Shown piece by piece: positions 8,093-15,348 of a stretch of 17,134 nucleotides of DNA; within the stretch, counting starts at the first letter, position 1, and every line of letters begins with the position of its first letter. The DNA is taken from positions 1 through 17,134 of the forward strand of contig DCIC01000081.1 of NCBI GenBank assembly GCA_002315825.1, given 5' to 3'. Origin of the DNA: Bacteroidales bacterium UBA1736 (GTDB lineage Bacteria > Bacteroidota > Bacteroidia > Bacteroidales > UBA932). A model generated the notes under the pieces. It was not told the origin of the DNA. It was given only the letters and a program-made list of their open reading frames with translations, and made no database searches. A program made the position numbers and the translations under genes.

Positions 8093-9178
8093 TTATTCGG
8101 GAAGGTAGTAATCACTGACGCTTTTCAATCCCGTGATTCCGAAATAAGAATCCACTATGTCCCCTTTCAGAAAGACCTTTCTTCCCAGTACAGAAGGATT
8201 GTCCACAAGATTGAGGGCATCTCTGACATTTCCCTTGGGAAGCTGGACCGAGATACAGGATTCTTTATCCCTGACAGACGATTTCCCGGCAATGAGAAGA
8301 TTGGTCCCAGTGCTGAACGGAGCCTCGAAAGAAGCGGAGGCGGATGTCAAATCCCCTCCCACGATATAACCATATACCCACACCTGCGATTCTCCCACAT
8401 TCTGACAGGCTTCGTAGATACTGAAAGCATTCTCTTTTGACTTTCCCTTTTCGGGATTGTCTTGAGGATTGTATTCCAGGCTGCTCCATACAGCAGTCGT
8501 ATCAATACCGAACTGAAGCTCGGCCGAGGTCTTCCCTGAATCCGCGCCGGAATTTCCGCCACCCACCTTTACCGTCAATATCTCCCTTGCCTCAAGAGAT
8601 CTTGTAAACAAGACTTTGTCTTCACCTCCCCTACTCATAAAAAGGGAAACAGCCCCCGGTTTGAAATACGCAATCCTTCTCTCCGTATAGCCGTACATCA
8701 GTTTGCCGTCATCGGAGCGCAGAAACAGAGAGGCATCCGGGAAATTATCCAGAAATCCCGAATCCGTATTAAGGCGAACCCCACAATTGAGCAGACGACA
8801 GTCCAGAGTCACTCTTGTCTTGGCTCCTTCCTTGACAAAAACCAGCTGGCTGTCACCGAACTGAGGCGAGGAGAATTGGGGAGCATTAAACTCAATAGAC
8901 ACAATCTCAACCATACAAGTCCCGGCCTGCACAAGCAGAGTCTGGGGAGCGGAGCCATAAGTTCCATTAAACAGGACATCTCCGGACGGTCCCCGGACAG
9001 TCAGGATAAAATCATTTGAGTCAGGCACAGACTCAATACCCTTTGTCAGTTCGGGGAAAGAATCCGAGAATCTAAGGGATATCTCTCCGCAATTCTCATT
9101 TCCTGCCATAATTTCGCAGGAGACCATCAATGCCCCGAAAATGGTGACAGAGGCCAAAAACAGGATGAAGCGTTTCAT
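8093..9178 (-). CDS. Surface lipoprotein with DUF4493-like and DUF6359-like domains
   Basis: Protein of 361 residues. The N-terminus is a lipoprotein signal peptide (MKRF, hydrophobic core, LMVSC with lipid-attachment Cys21), so the product is probably membrane anchored and perhaps outer-membrane or surface exposed. Residues about 30-205 match the pattern of Bacteroidales DUF4493 proteins: a Gly-rich beta start with a TKG element, DFILTV, a strand rich in SPQF, and a cysteine-flanked DCRLLNCGVRL. Residues about 250-358 match DUF6359, with VWVYGYIVGG, ISVQLPKGNVRDALNLVDNP and SYFGITGLKSVSDYYL. These domains have no proven activity; the second looks like a small OB-type beta fold. The gene stands alone on the minus strand. 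A terminator and candidate small RNA lie upstream, and the tRNA gene follows downstream. Function is unknown. Confidence 0.85.
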   Translation of the reverse strand: MKRFILFLASVTIFGALMVSCEIMAGNENCGEISLRFSDSFPELTKGIESVPDSNDFILTVRGPSGDVLFNGTYGSAPQTLLVQAGTCMVEIVSIEFNAPQFSSPQFGDSQLVFVKEGAKTRVTLDCRLLNCGVRLNTDSGFLDNFPDASLFLRSDDGKLMYGYTERRIAYFKPGAVSLFMSRGGEDKVLFTRSLEAREILTVKVGGGNSGADSGKTSAELQFGIDTTAVWSSLEYNPQDNPEKGKSKENAFSIYEACQNVGESQVWVYGYIVGGDLTSASASFEAPFSTGTNLLIAGKSSVRDKESCISVQLPKGNVRDALNLVDNPSVLGRKVFLKGDIVDSYFGITGLKSVSDYYLPE

Positions 9179-9202
9179 AATTCATATTTTTATCAGTCGT
9201 CA

Positions 9203-9236
9203 CAAAAGTGTACTGATAAAACATAAAAAAGCAAAA
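9203..9236 (-). promoter_or_regulatory. Weak candidate promoter of the lipoprotein gene
   Basis: On the minus strand a TTTTG at 9236-9232 is followed after 19 bases by TACACTTTTG (9212-9203). This resembles the -7 element but has two extra bases between TA and TTTG. If used, transcription would start about 20 bases before the lipoprotein ATG, independently of the terminator at 9289-9328. Confidence 0.25.
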
Positions 9237-9288
9237 GAAATATGCATATGGGATGAAGCGGACCGATATGTGGCCAAGTGAGAAGCAT

Positions 9289-9328
9289 AAAAAAACACAA
9301 GCCGCATACATCACTGCATACGGCCTGC
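9289..9328 (-). terminator. Intrinsic terminator, minus strand
   Basis: The minus-strand RNA forms a 10-bp stem, GCCGTATGCA with TGTATGCGGC, closed by a GTGA tetraloop. Four outer pairs (GCAG with TTGT) extend the stem. A run of seven U (9295-9289) follows after one G. Several stem pairs are G-U on this strand and become C-A mismatches on the plus strand, so the minus strand is the structured transcript. Confidence 0.75.
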
Positions 9329-9360
9329 TACTTAACCTAAACTTAAACTATGAAAAACTT
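9289..9360 (-). ncRNA. Candidate small RNA or attenuated leader, about 72 nt
   Basis: A perfect promoter at 9366-9396 should start transcription near 9360 on the minus strand. About 30 bases later comes a strong intrinsic terminator (9289-9328). The short product has an A/U-rich 5' part with three degenerate hexamers, GTTTAA, GTTTAG and GTTAAG (9348-9331), followed by the hairpin. It contains no plausible ORF. It may be a free small RNA, or the terminated leader of the lipoprotein gene whose ATG is about 110 bases further on. I did not recognise a named RNA family. Confidence 0.5.
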
Positions 9361-9365
9361 CGTTG

Positions 9366-9396
9366 CAAATATACAAAAAATTATATTATTCACAAA
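9366..9396 (-). promoter_or_regulatory. Strong Bacteroidota-type promoter for the small RNA/leader
   Basis: On the minus strand: -33 TTTG (9396-9393), 19 bases, -7 TATATTTG (9373-9366), an exact consensus match in an A/T-rich context. It lies about 30 bases past the stop of the YccF gene, so it begins a new unit rather than serving that gene. Confidence 0.7.
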
Positions 9397-9426
9397 AGTT
9401 CATATTATTTTTTTAATAAGTGAATT

Positions 9427-9795
9427 TCAGCTGATAGTTCTTCCGAAAGGAAGGACACTGTATAGAGCAATCTTGAAGTGTTGAATCCCAAAAGGGATAC
9501 CGATAATCGTGATACAGAAGATCAAGCCAAACACGGCGTGGACAACAGCAATCTCCCACCAGCCGAAAAGTATCCATATCAGATTGAAGCCAATCGACAG
9601 GCATCCGGAGAATTCAGGCTTTTCCGTAACGGTGTGACCGAACGGCATCAGAGAGAAAATGCCGAATTTGAAAAGCTGTACACCGAACGGGATGCCAATG
9701 ATAGTGATACATAGCACCAATCCGCAAATAAAATACATCACTGCCGTTATAAAACCCCCGAGGAAAAACCATAGGATGTTGCCAATCAGATTCAT
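9427..9795 (-). CDS. YccF domain-containing inner membrane protein
   Basis: Small membrane protein of 122 residues with an internal duplication. The motif CITIIGIPFG occurs at 29-38 and again at 94-103. Each copy is followed by a Gln-x-x-Lys segment and then by MPFGHTV or LPFGRTI. This two-copy layout is the hallmark of the YccF (DUF307) family, whose function is not established. Hydrophobic stretches at about 5-35, 66-80 and 84-105 suggest three or four membrane passes. It starts 10 bases after the cdd stop and is probably the last gene of the ffh-trpB2-cdd operon. No clear terminator follows the stop. Confidence 0.9.
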   Translation of the reverse strand: MNLIGNILWFFLGGFITAVMYFICGLVLCITIIGIPFGVQLFKFGIFSLMPFGHTVTEKPEFSGCLSIGFNLIWILFGWWEIAVVHAVFGLIFCITIIGIPFGIQHFKIALYSVLPFGRTIS

Positions 9796-9805
9796 ATCTT
9801 AAAAG

Positions 9806-10279
9806 TTAAAATTCATCAAACATAAAAGGCAGGATATCGGCCACACTTGTAAACTTCCAAATACGGGAAGTCCCTGCCATTATCACAGAAATCGGCTTGG
9901 AGGCCCTTTTCTGAAACTCGGCCAGCACCTGGCGACAGGCCCCGCAAGGGGAAATGGGATCGTCAGTCAATTTTCCGTCAGCCCCGCCACAAAGAGCGAT
10001 GCTCTCAACTGTAGCACCGGGATGTGCCGCAACGGAAGAATACAATGCAGTTCTCTCCGCACATAGACCGGAAGGATAAGCCGCATTCTCCTGATTGGCC
10101 CCCTCAACAATAGCTCCGGAAGACATACGGACAGCTGCGCCCACTCTGAAACCGGAATAAGGTGAATAAGACAACCTCATTGCGTGGACAGCACAGTTTA
10201 CCAGCTCCCTGTCCTGCGCTTCAAGCTCACAGAGGGATGAATACTCAATATATTCTATTTCCAACTTCCGAGGTGTCAT
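9806..10279 (-). CDS. cdd: Cytidine deaminase
   Basis: Homotetrameric-type cytidine deaminase of 157 residues, which converts cytidine and deoxycytidine to uridine and deoxyuridine in pyrimidine salvage. Visible features are YSPYSGFRVGAAV near 38-50, the substrate-binding GANQENAAYP at 60-69, Cys73-Ala-Glu75 with the proton-shuttling glutamate, and Pro111-Cys112-Gly-Ala-Cys115. Cys73, Cys112 and Cys115 are the three zinc ligands. The length is a little over the usual 130-140 because of a 25-residue N-terminal extension. It starts 48 bases after the trpB2 stop, with no promoter recognised in the gap. Confidence 0.95.
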   Translation of the reverse strand: MTPRKLEIEYIEYSSLCELEAQDRELVNCAVHAMRLSYSPYSGFRVGAAVRMSSGAIVEGANQENAAYPSGLCAERTALYSSVAAHPGATVESIALCGGADGKLTDDPISPCGACRQVLAEFQKRASKPISVIMAGTSRIWKFTSVADILPFMFDEF

Positions 10280-10327
10280 TGTTTCAGTAAAGCGAAAAAA
10301 GTTGCTGTTTGAGATTTACTCAGTCTA

Positions 10328-11644
10328 TCAATATTTGATATTGATGAGATTACCGCTCAAATACTGGTCATAAGCGCTCATATCCATAAGACCGTGACCT
10401 GTCAGATTGAAGAGAATCACCTCCTCCTTACCTGTATCAATACATTTGCGAGCCTCGTCAATAGTTGCCGCGATAGCGTGGCAGGATTCAGGAGCGGGGA
10501 TTATCCCTTCGGTCTTTGCAAAGAGGACACCGGCCTCGAAAGATTTCAACTGCTCGATATCGACCGCCTCCATAAGGGAGTCCTTCATCAATTGGGAAAC
10601 CACTGCACCGGCGCCGTGATAGCGCAGTCCCCCGGCGTGGATATTGGCCGGCTGGAATTTATGCCCAAGCGTGAACATAGGGATAAGAGGAGTGTAACCT
10701 GCTTCATCACCGAAGTCATACTCAAACACTCCCTTTGTCATCTTCGGGCAGGAAGCGGGCTCCACTGCAATGAACCTGGTATTTTTCCCGTCAAGGAAAT
10801 TATGCCTCATGAAGGGGAAAGCAATTCCGCTGAAATTGGATCCGCCGCCAAAGCAGGCAATGATGACGGAAGGGTACTCTCCAGCCATTTCAAATTGTTT
10901 CTCAGCTTCCAGACCAATGATAGTCTGATGAAGAGAAACGTGGCTCATCGTCGAGCCAAGAGTATATTTACACTTCTCGGGAGTATTTCTCGCAAGCTCC
11001 ACTGCCTCCGAAATAGCCGTTCCCAACGAACCCTGATGGTGAGGATTGGCCGTAAGGATATCTTTTCCTGCTCTGGTTGACATTGATGGAGAAGGGGTCA
11101 CCTGAGCACCGAACACCTGCATCATACTTCTGCGATACGGCTTCTGCTCATAGCTGACTTTCACCTGATAGACAGCAGAATCCATTCCGAAGAGATTGGC
11201 CGCATAAGAGAGTGCCGTACCCCATTGGCCCGCGCCCGTCTCCGTTGTGACATTGGTAATCCCCTCTTGTTTGCAATAATATGCCTGAGCAAGTGCGGAA
11301 TTGAGTTTATGTGACCCTACCGGGCTCACGCTCTCATTCTTGAAATAAATATGAGCTGGCGTTCCCAGAGCCTGTTCCAGGGCATATGCTCTGACTAGAG
11401 GTGTTGACCTGTAATATTTATACAGGTCCCTTACCGGCTCAGGGATATCAATCCACCGGTCAGTAAAATTCAACTCCTGTTTCGAGCATTCACGGGAAAA
11501 AATCTGCGACAACCCATCGACCGTTACAGGCTCCCTTGTGACAGGGTCAAGCATAGGCAATGGCTTGTTGGGCATATCTGCCTGAATATTATACCATTGG
11601 CGAGGAATCTGATCCTCCGTGAGAAAAAATCTTTTTTGTTTCAT
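10328..11644 (-). CDS. TrpB2-type tryptophan synthase beta-like PLP enzyme
   Basis: Fold-type II pyridoxal-phosphate enzyme of 438 residues from ATG 11644. The PLP lysine is Lys113 in GSHK. ETGAGQWG at 135-142 and the phosphate-binding loop CFGGGSN at 264-270 are clear. The long N-terminus (QIPRQWYNIQADMP) and the DRWIDIPEPVRDLYKYYRSTPL segment mark the TrpB2 subfamily rather than the TrpA-partnered TrpB1. TrpB2 enzymes condense indole with serine and are usually seen as indole-salvage or stand-alone enzymes. No trpA or other trp gene is present in the window. The in-frame GTG at 11671 would add nine residues and lies only 3 bases from the ffh stop; family members begin near the ATG, so I prefer 11644. 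Confidence 0.92.
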   Translation of the reverse strand: MKQKRFFLTEDQIPRQWYNIQADMPNKPLPMLDPVTREPVTVDGLSQIFSRECSKQELNFTDRWIDIPEPVRDLYKYYRSTPLVRAYALEQALGTPAHIYFKNESVSPVGSHKLNSALAQAYYCKQEGITNVTTETGAGQWGTALSYAANLFGMDSAVYQVKVSYEQKPYRRSMMQVFGAQVTPSPSMSTRAGKDILTANPHHQGSLGTAISEAVELARNTPEKCKYTLGSTMSHVSLHQTIIGLEAEKQFEMAGEYPSVIIACFGGGSNFSGIAFPFMRHNFLDGKNTRFIAVEPASCPKMTKGVFEYDFGDEAGYTPLIPMFTLGHKFQPANIHAGGLRYHGAGAVVSQLMKDSLMEAVDIEQLKSFEAGVLFAKTEGIIPAPESCHAIAATIDEARKCIDTGKEEVILFNLTGHGLMDMSAYDQYLSGNLINIKY

Positions 11645-11674
11645 CGTACAATAATTCACAAATAGAGGCACACA

Positions 11675-13000
11675 TCAACGCTTAAATGCCCTCAGTTTCT
11701 GGGCCAGGCCTCCCGTAGCGGCCATCTTCATCATCTTGCGGGTCCCCTCAAACTGCTTCAGAAGTTTATTGACCTCGGGAAGAGAAGTTCCGGAGCCATC
11801 GGCAATACGCTTGCGACGCGACCCGGTGATTGCCTCGGGATGCTGCTTTTCATAAGGAGTCATTGACAGTATTATGGCCTCTGTGGTCTTGAATGCAGAT
11901 TCATTATCAATATCCACATCCTTGATCGCCTTTTCGACTCCCGGGATCATACTTGCAAGATCCTTGATGTTTCCCATCTTCTTGACCTGCTGTATCTGAT
12001 TGTAAAAATCCTCAAGCGTGAACTGGTCCTTGGCGAGTTTCTTCTTCAGCTCTCTTGCCTGCTGCTCATCGAACTGCTCCTGCGCCTTCTCCACGAGTGA
12101 CACAACGTCTCCCATTCCCAGGATTCGGTCTGCTATGCGGGCGGGATGGAACACATCCAGAGCCTCCATCTTCTCTCCGGTGCTCACGTACTTGATAGGC
12201 TTCCCCACGACTGCCTTTATGGACAATGCGGCTCCACCTCTTGTGTCTCCATCAAGCTTAGTGAGTACAACTCCATCGAAATCCAGCCTGTCATTGAAAG
12301 CTTTGGCCGTGGAAACGGCATCCTGACCGGTCATTGCATCCACAACAAACAATGTCTCAGTCGGCTTGACAGACTTATGCAGGTCCGAAATCTCATTCAT
12401 CAATTCCTCATCCACGGCAAGACGGCCGGCCGTATCGATGATAACCACGCTGTACCCCTCGGACTTAGCGTTAGAAACCGCAGAGAGTGCAATCCTGGCG
12501 GGATCCTTCACACCTTCTTCAGTATATACCGGCACATCGATCTGTGCGCCCAGAGTCTTGAGCTGCTCGATTGCGGCGGGACGAAAGGTGTCGCAAGCGG
12601 CAAGAAGCACCTTCATACCTTTCTTGCTCTTGACATTCAAGGCGAGCTTTCCACAGAAAGTAGTCTTTCCCGAACCGTTAAGTCCGGCAACCAGCACGAC
12701 AGCGGGAGACCCCTTGAGATTGACATCCGAAGCATTGCTTCCCATAAACTCGGCAAGCTCGTCGTGAACAATTTTCACCATCATCTGCTGAGGCTTGACA
12801 GCGGTAAGGACATTCTGACCTATGGCCTTTTCCTTCACGCGGTCACAAAAATCCTTCGCAACTTTATAGCTGACATCGGCATCGAGTAGAGCGCGCCTTA
12901 TATCCTTCAAAGTTTCAGCAATATTGATATCACTGATTTTTCCCTCTCCTTTCAGTATCTTGAATGACCTTTCGAGTCTTTCTGACAAATTATCGAACAT
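11675..13000 (-). CDS. ffh: Signal recognition particle protein Ffh (SRP54)
   Basis: SRP GTPase of 441 residues. It binds 4.5S RNA and signal sequences of nascent membrane proteins and docks them at FtsY. Domains in order: N domain (1-90); G domain with GLNGSGKT at 106-113, DTFRPAA at 137-143, DTAGR at 189-193 and TKLDGDTRGG at 247-256; then the methionine-containing M domain with the RNA-binding helix GSRRKRIADGSGTS at 393-406 and NKLLKQFEGTRKMMKM at 411-426. The glycine-rich C-terminus is short. It is the first gene of the probable ffh-trpB2-cdd-yccF operon, with a perfect promoter about 28 bases upstream. Confidence 0.98.
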   Translation of the reverse strand: MFDNLSERLERSFKILKGEGKISDINIAETLKDIRRALLDADVSYKVAKDFCDRVKEKAIGQNVLTAVKPQQMMVKIVHDELAEFMGSNASDVNLKGSPAVVLVAGLNGSGKTTFCGKLALNVKSKKGMKVLLAACDTFRPAAIEQLKTLGAQIDVPVYTEEGVKDPARIALSAVSNAKSEGYSVVIIDTAGRLAVDEELMNEISDLHKSVKPTETLFVVDAMTGQDAVSTAKAFNDRLDFDGVVLTKLDGDTRGGAALSIKAVVGKPIKYVSTGEKMEALDVFHPARIADRILGMGDVVSLVEKAQEQFDEQQARELKKKLAKDQFTLEDFYNQIQQVKKMGNIKDLASMIPGVEKAIKDVDIDNESAFKTTEAIILSMTPYEKQHPEAITGSRRKRIADGSGTSLPEVNKLLKQFEGTRKMMKMAATGGLAQKLRAFKR

Positions 13001-13027
13001 ATGTAAATATCTTTTTCACAGAAACTA

Positions 13028-13058
13028 CAAAAATACACAAAATCAATCCAAAATCAAA
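13028..13058 (-). promoter_or_regulatory. Promoter of ffh operon (Bacteroidota type)
   Basis: On the minus strand: -33 TTTG (13058-13055), 19 bases, -7 TATTTTTG (13035-13028), an exact consensus match. The expected start near 13021 gives a leader of about 20 bases before the ffh ATG. Confidence 0.7.
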
Positions 13059-13141
13059 TCCCCTCCCCACTGATACAAAAAGACAGAGGCCCTCAGGTCT
13101 CCAATATTTCACTAATTAATAACCCAAAAAACTATTTCATT

Positions 13142-13537
13142 ATGAGACAGCTTTTTTATGGAAGAAACACCGATGAAATCATCGAGAGAAGGTTGAATTC
13201 GTCATTGGAAAAATGGGTGCGGGAAGGCAAGCATCGAGATCCAGATCAACCGATGGAGCACGTTGCCAAAGAGATGGACGTGACAAAGGAAGAATTGAGC
13301 TTTCACTTCACTCACAGAATCGGCAAGAAATTCTACGCCTGGAGAAAACAACTCCGAATCGAAGATGCTAAAGTCCTGCTCGAAAAAAGAGAAGATCTGT
13401 CAATAACTCAAATCGGACATCTCATAGGCATCAATGATGTCTCCGACTTCAGACGCCAATTCTACGAAATCACGGGCTGCTATCCTCAACAATGGAGGAA
13501 TGCAGCCCGTAATTGTAATATAAAAGAAGAAAAATGA
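13142..13537 (+). CDS. Small AraC-type helix-turn-helix protein
   Basis: Protein of 131 residues that is little more than an AraC/XylS DNA-binding domain. The first helix-turn-helix spans about 38-57 (MEHVAKEMDVTKEELSFHF). The second spans about 87-117 (LSITQIGHLIGINDVSDFRRQFYEITGCYPQQWR), which carries the conserved pattern of this family. There is no N-terminal sugar-binding or receiver domain and no membrane segment, so the signal it responds to is not visible. It is divergent from ffh and convergent with the head-GIN lipoprotein gene, whose stop lies 7 bases away. A small inverted repeat (GAGGCC, four bases, GGTCTC) at 13086-13101 lies in its upstream region. No clear promoter was found. 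Confidence 0.85.
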   Translation: MRQLFYGRNTDEIIERRLNSSLEKWVREGKHRDPDQPMEHVAKEMDVTKEELSFHFTHRIGKKFYAWRKQLRIEDAKVLLEKREDLSITQIGHLIGINDVSDFRRQFYEITGCYPQQWRNAARNCNIKEEK

Positions 13538-13544
13538 AGTAATC

Positions 13545-14228
13545 TTACCTCTTGATTGAGCCGGATCCGGCTACGGAAGATTTGAAATCATCACAGAGGA
13601 GTTCTTTTGCATCGATATCACCTGATCCGGCAATTGAAACCTTGGCTGACTGAGATTTGCCGGCAAGCTTGATGTCTCCGGATCCGGCAATTGAAATATC
13701 AAGAAAAGCACAATCAAGACCTTCCAGCTCCATATCGCCCGACCCTGCGATTGTAGCCTTGACCTTTGAAGCCTTCAAAGAGTCAAATTCCATTTCGCCC
13801 GAACCGGCGATTGTGCAGACAAAATTCTCCGCCTCAATCTGGGCATCAGTCGAGAAATCGGCGGATCCGGCGATTGTCACTTCACAAAGAGACTTAGATG
13901 CAACAGTAATCTCAATATCAGCGCCTTGCAATTGATATCCCGCCTTTGAATGTATCTCAAGCGTCCTGCCTGAGTTTTTCACCTCGGCTATGATATATTC
14001 CTGAAAATTTTCGGGAGCCTGAATCTTGACATAAGGTTCGCCGTCAGTTATGACATACTCCACATCACAACTCAAAGCGATTGAAATCTTACTGATATCA
14101 GATATGGTATTTTGGACCGTAGTGGTATTCTTGACGGGAACGACTTTTACATCCTTGCCTGTTGAGACAAAAGCGCAACTGGAAAACAGAAAAGCGCAAA
14201 CTGCAGTAATCAATGCTACTTTTTTCAT
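13545..14228 (-). CDS. Head-GIN domain (DUF2807) lipoprotein
   Basis: Protein of 227 residues. A lipoprotein signal peptide ends in LFSSC with Cys18, so the mature protein is membrane anchored outside the cytoplasm. Residues about 45-110 form the DUF2807 head (SKISIALSCDVEYVI, then LEIHSKAG). From 118 onward an AGSG-type motif recurs at residues 120, 141, 161, 181, 200 and 220, with spacing 19-21, as expected for a right-handed beta-helix or solenoid. The function of the family is unknown; such proteins are often taken to be adhesion or envelope proteins. The ATG overlaps the stop of the upstream GntR gene (ATGA), so it is the last member of the ABC operon. No terminator is seen between its stop and the convergent AraC-type gene. 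Confidence 0.9.
   Translation of the reverse strand: MKKVALITAVCAFLFSSCAFVSTGKDVKVVPVKNTTTVQNTISDISKISIALSCDVEYVITDGEPYVKIQAPENFQEYIIAEVKNSGRTLEIHSKAGYQLQGADIEITVASKSLCEVTIAGSADFSTDAQIEAENFVCTIAGSGEMEFDSLKASKVKATIAGSGDMELEGLDCAFLDISIAGSGDIKLAGKSQSAKVSIAGSGDIDAKELLCDDFKSSVAGSGSIKR
13548..13880 (-). repeat. Six tandem ~60-bp coding repeats (AGSG beta-solenoid)
   Basis: Within the head-GIN gene a degenerate unit recurs about every 57-63 bases. On the plus strand it shows as GATCCGGCAATTG or GAACCGGCGATTG near 13565, 13623, 13681, 13741, 13801 and 13861. Each copy encodes IAGSGD-like residues and one turn of about 20 residues. Copies one and six have diverged most (AGSAD, AGSGS). Confidence 0.8.
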
Positions 14229-14563
14229 TTTACTAAATCTTTAATATCCAAGTTCAACAACTTTATTCTTTTCATTATTTTGGGAAGTTCATTCTCAATG
14301 AATTCCTTCCTCTCTTTTTCAAGAACCAGCGAAAGTGCGTCAGCTGTCACATAATAGCCAAGGCCTCTTTTCATATAAATGATTCCGTCATTTGTCAGCT
14401 TCTCATAGGATCTGACCACGGTATTGGGATTTACCCCAATCTCGGCGCCATATTCCCTGACTGATGATATTCTGTCCTCAGGTTTCAGCTCGGATGACAG
14501 TATCTTCTCACATATTCCGTCCACAATCTGAAGATAGATTGGTTTATTTGAATCAAAGTCCAT
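14225..14563 (-). CDS. GntR-family transcriptional regulator, YtrA type
   Basis: Protein of 112 residues with a winged helix-turn-helix at about 8-74: KPIYLQIVDGICEKILS, then RISSVREYGAEIGVNPNTVVRSYEKL and the wing GIIYMKRGLGYYV. A short helical tail of about 38 residues follows. This short C-terminus, with no ligand-binding domain, is the mark of the YtrA subfamily, which usually regulates a linked ABC transporter. Here the gene is third in the operon, two bases after the ABC membrane protein, and overlaps the lipoprotein gene by 4 bases. An inverted repeat at 16172-16193 in the operon promoter is its most likely operator (inference). Confidence 0.93.
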   Translation of the reverse strand: MDFDSNKPIYLQIVDGICEKILSSELKPEDRISSVREYGAEIGVNPNTVVRSYEKLTNDGIIYMKRGLGYYVTADALSLVLEKERKEFIENELPKIMKRIKLLNLDIKDLVK

Positions 14564-14565
14564 AA

Positions 14566-15348
14566 CTAAAACTGCATTTTCTTAGTCCTGAAATACAAGC
14601 CGCATACAAGCAGTACCATATTCACCGCAACGAAAATCAGGGTGAAAACATTAATGAATCTCACCGGATCGACAGTATCCAGAAGCATCTCAATATCTTC
14701 CGGAGAAAAGCTCCAGTTGCGGAAAAAGATGCGCACAGCGATAATTAAGAACAACATATTTATCAGAAAATCGCATAATATTGTCTTTCCGACCTTATGT
14801 TTCTTGAAAAACAGGGCTCCGAGTGCAAAGAAAAGCATACTTACAGCATTGCCCCAGAAAATGATTTCGAAAAACGAAGCGAATGGCAGCGAAATCTCTT
14901 CTTTTATGTTCTTTAGGATTGAGGAAACAGCGTCAAACCCGTCAGGCACTGCAAATGACAGCAGCAAAATGGATATCGACTGAAGAGCAAGGAATATTAC
15001 CGGCACTACAAGCATCAGGATTATCATCAGGGACAATACTTTTTCCACTGTTGATGCCGGCAACAATATCCAGCAAGAGCCGGCCTGCTTCTCAGTATAT
15101 GCACCATAAATCTTGGCGGGAGCCGTAAGACCAAGCACTGCGGCCGAGATAAATACAGTCACTGTCAACAAAGAAACAGTATCTACGGTATTTCTGGCAA
15201 AAATTATGGCGGTGATATTTACTACACAGTAAGCAATGACAGGAGCGAGGCCCATCAATAAAAGACTGACGCCGTAACGGCTTTTCAGGACATTGAGGTC
15301 ATACAGCAGATACCGGCCGAACCTCTTGATATCAAATATTTTATTCAT
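14566..15348 (-). CDS. ABC transporter membrane protein (ABC-2-like)
   Basis: Hydrophobic protein of 260 residues with about six predicted membrane helices, near residues 26-50, 58-77, 105-130, 160-180, 192-208 and 234-252, separated by charged loops. It has no recognisable catalytic motif. Its start overlaps the end of the ATPase gene by 8 bases, so the two are translationally coupled and probably form one transporter. Sequence similarity to named permeases was not recognised, so the export substrate is unknown. Peptide, lipid or antimicrobial export would fit YtrA-regulated systems, but this is inference. Confidence 0.8.
   Translation of the reverse strand: MNKIFDIKRFGRYLLYDLNVLKSRYGVSLLLMGLAPVIAYCVVNITAIIFARNTVDTVSLLTVTVFISAAVLGLTAPAKIYGAYTEKQAGSCWILLPASTVEKVLSLMIILMLVVPVIFLALQSISILLLSFAVPDGFDAVSSILKNIKEEISLPFASFFEIIFWGNAVSMLFFALGALFFKKHKVGKTILCDFLINMLFLIIAVRIFFRNWSFSPEDIEMLLDTVDPVRFINVFTLIFVAVNMVLLVCGLYFRTKKMQF

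Noticed and set aside
11645..11671. GTG start extending TrpB2 by nine residues
   Set aside because: TrpB2 proteins begin near the ATG at 11644, and the extension has no family-like sequence.
12146..12889. A 247-codon plus-strand open frame opposite ffh (and a 228-codon one at 10394-11080 opposite trpB2)
   Set aside because: The minus-strand genes are unmistakable by motif. The antisense frames have no domain features and no promoter.
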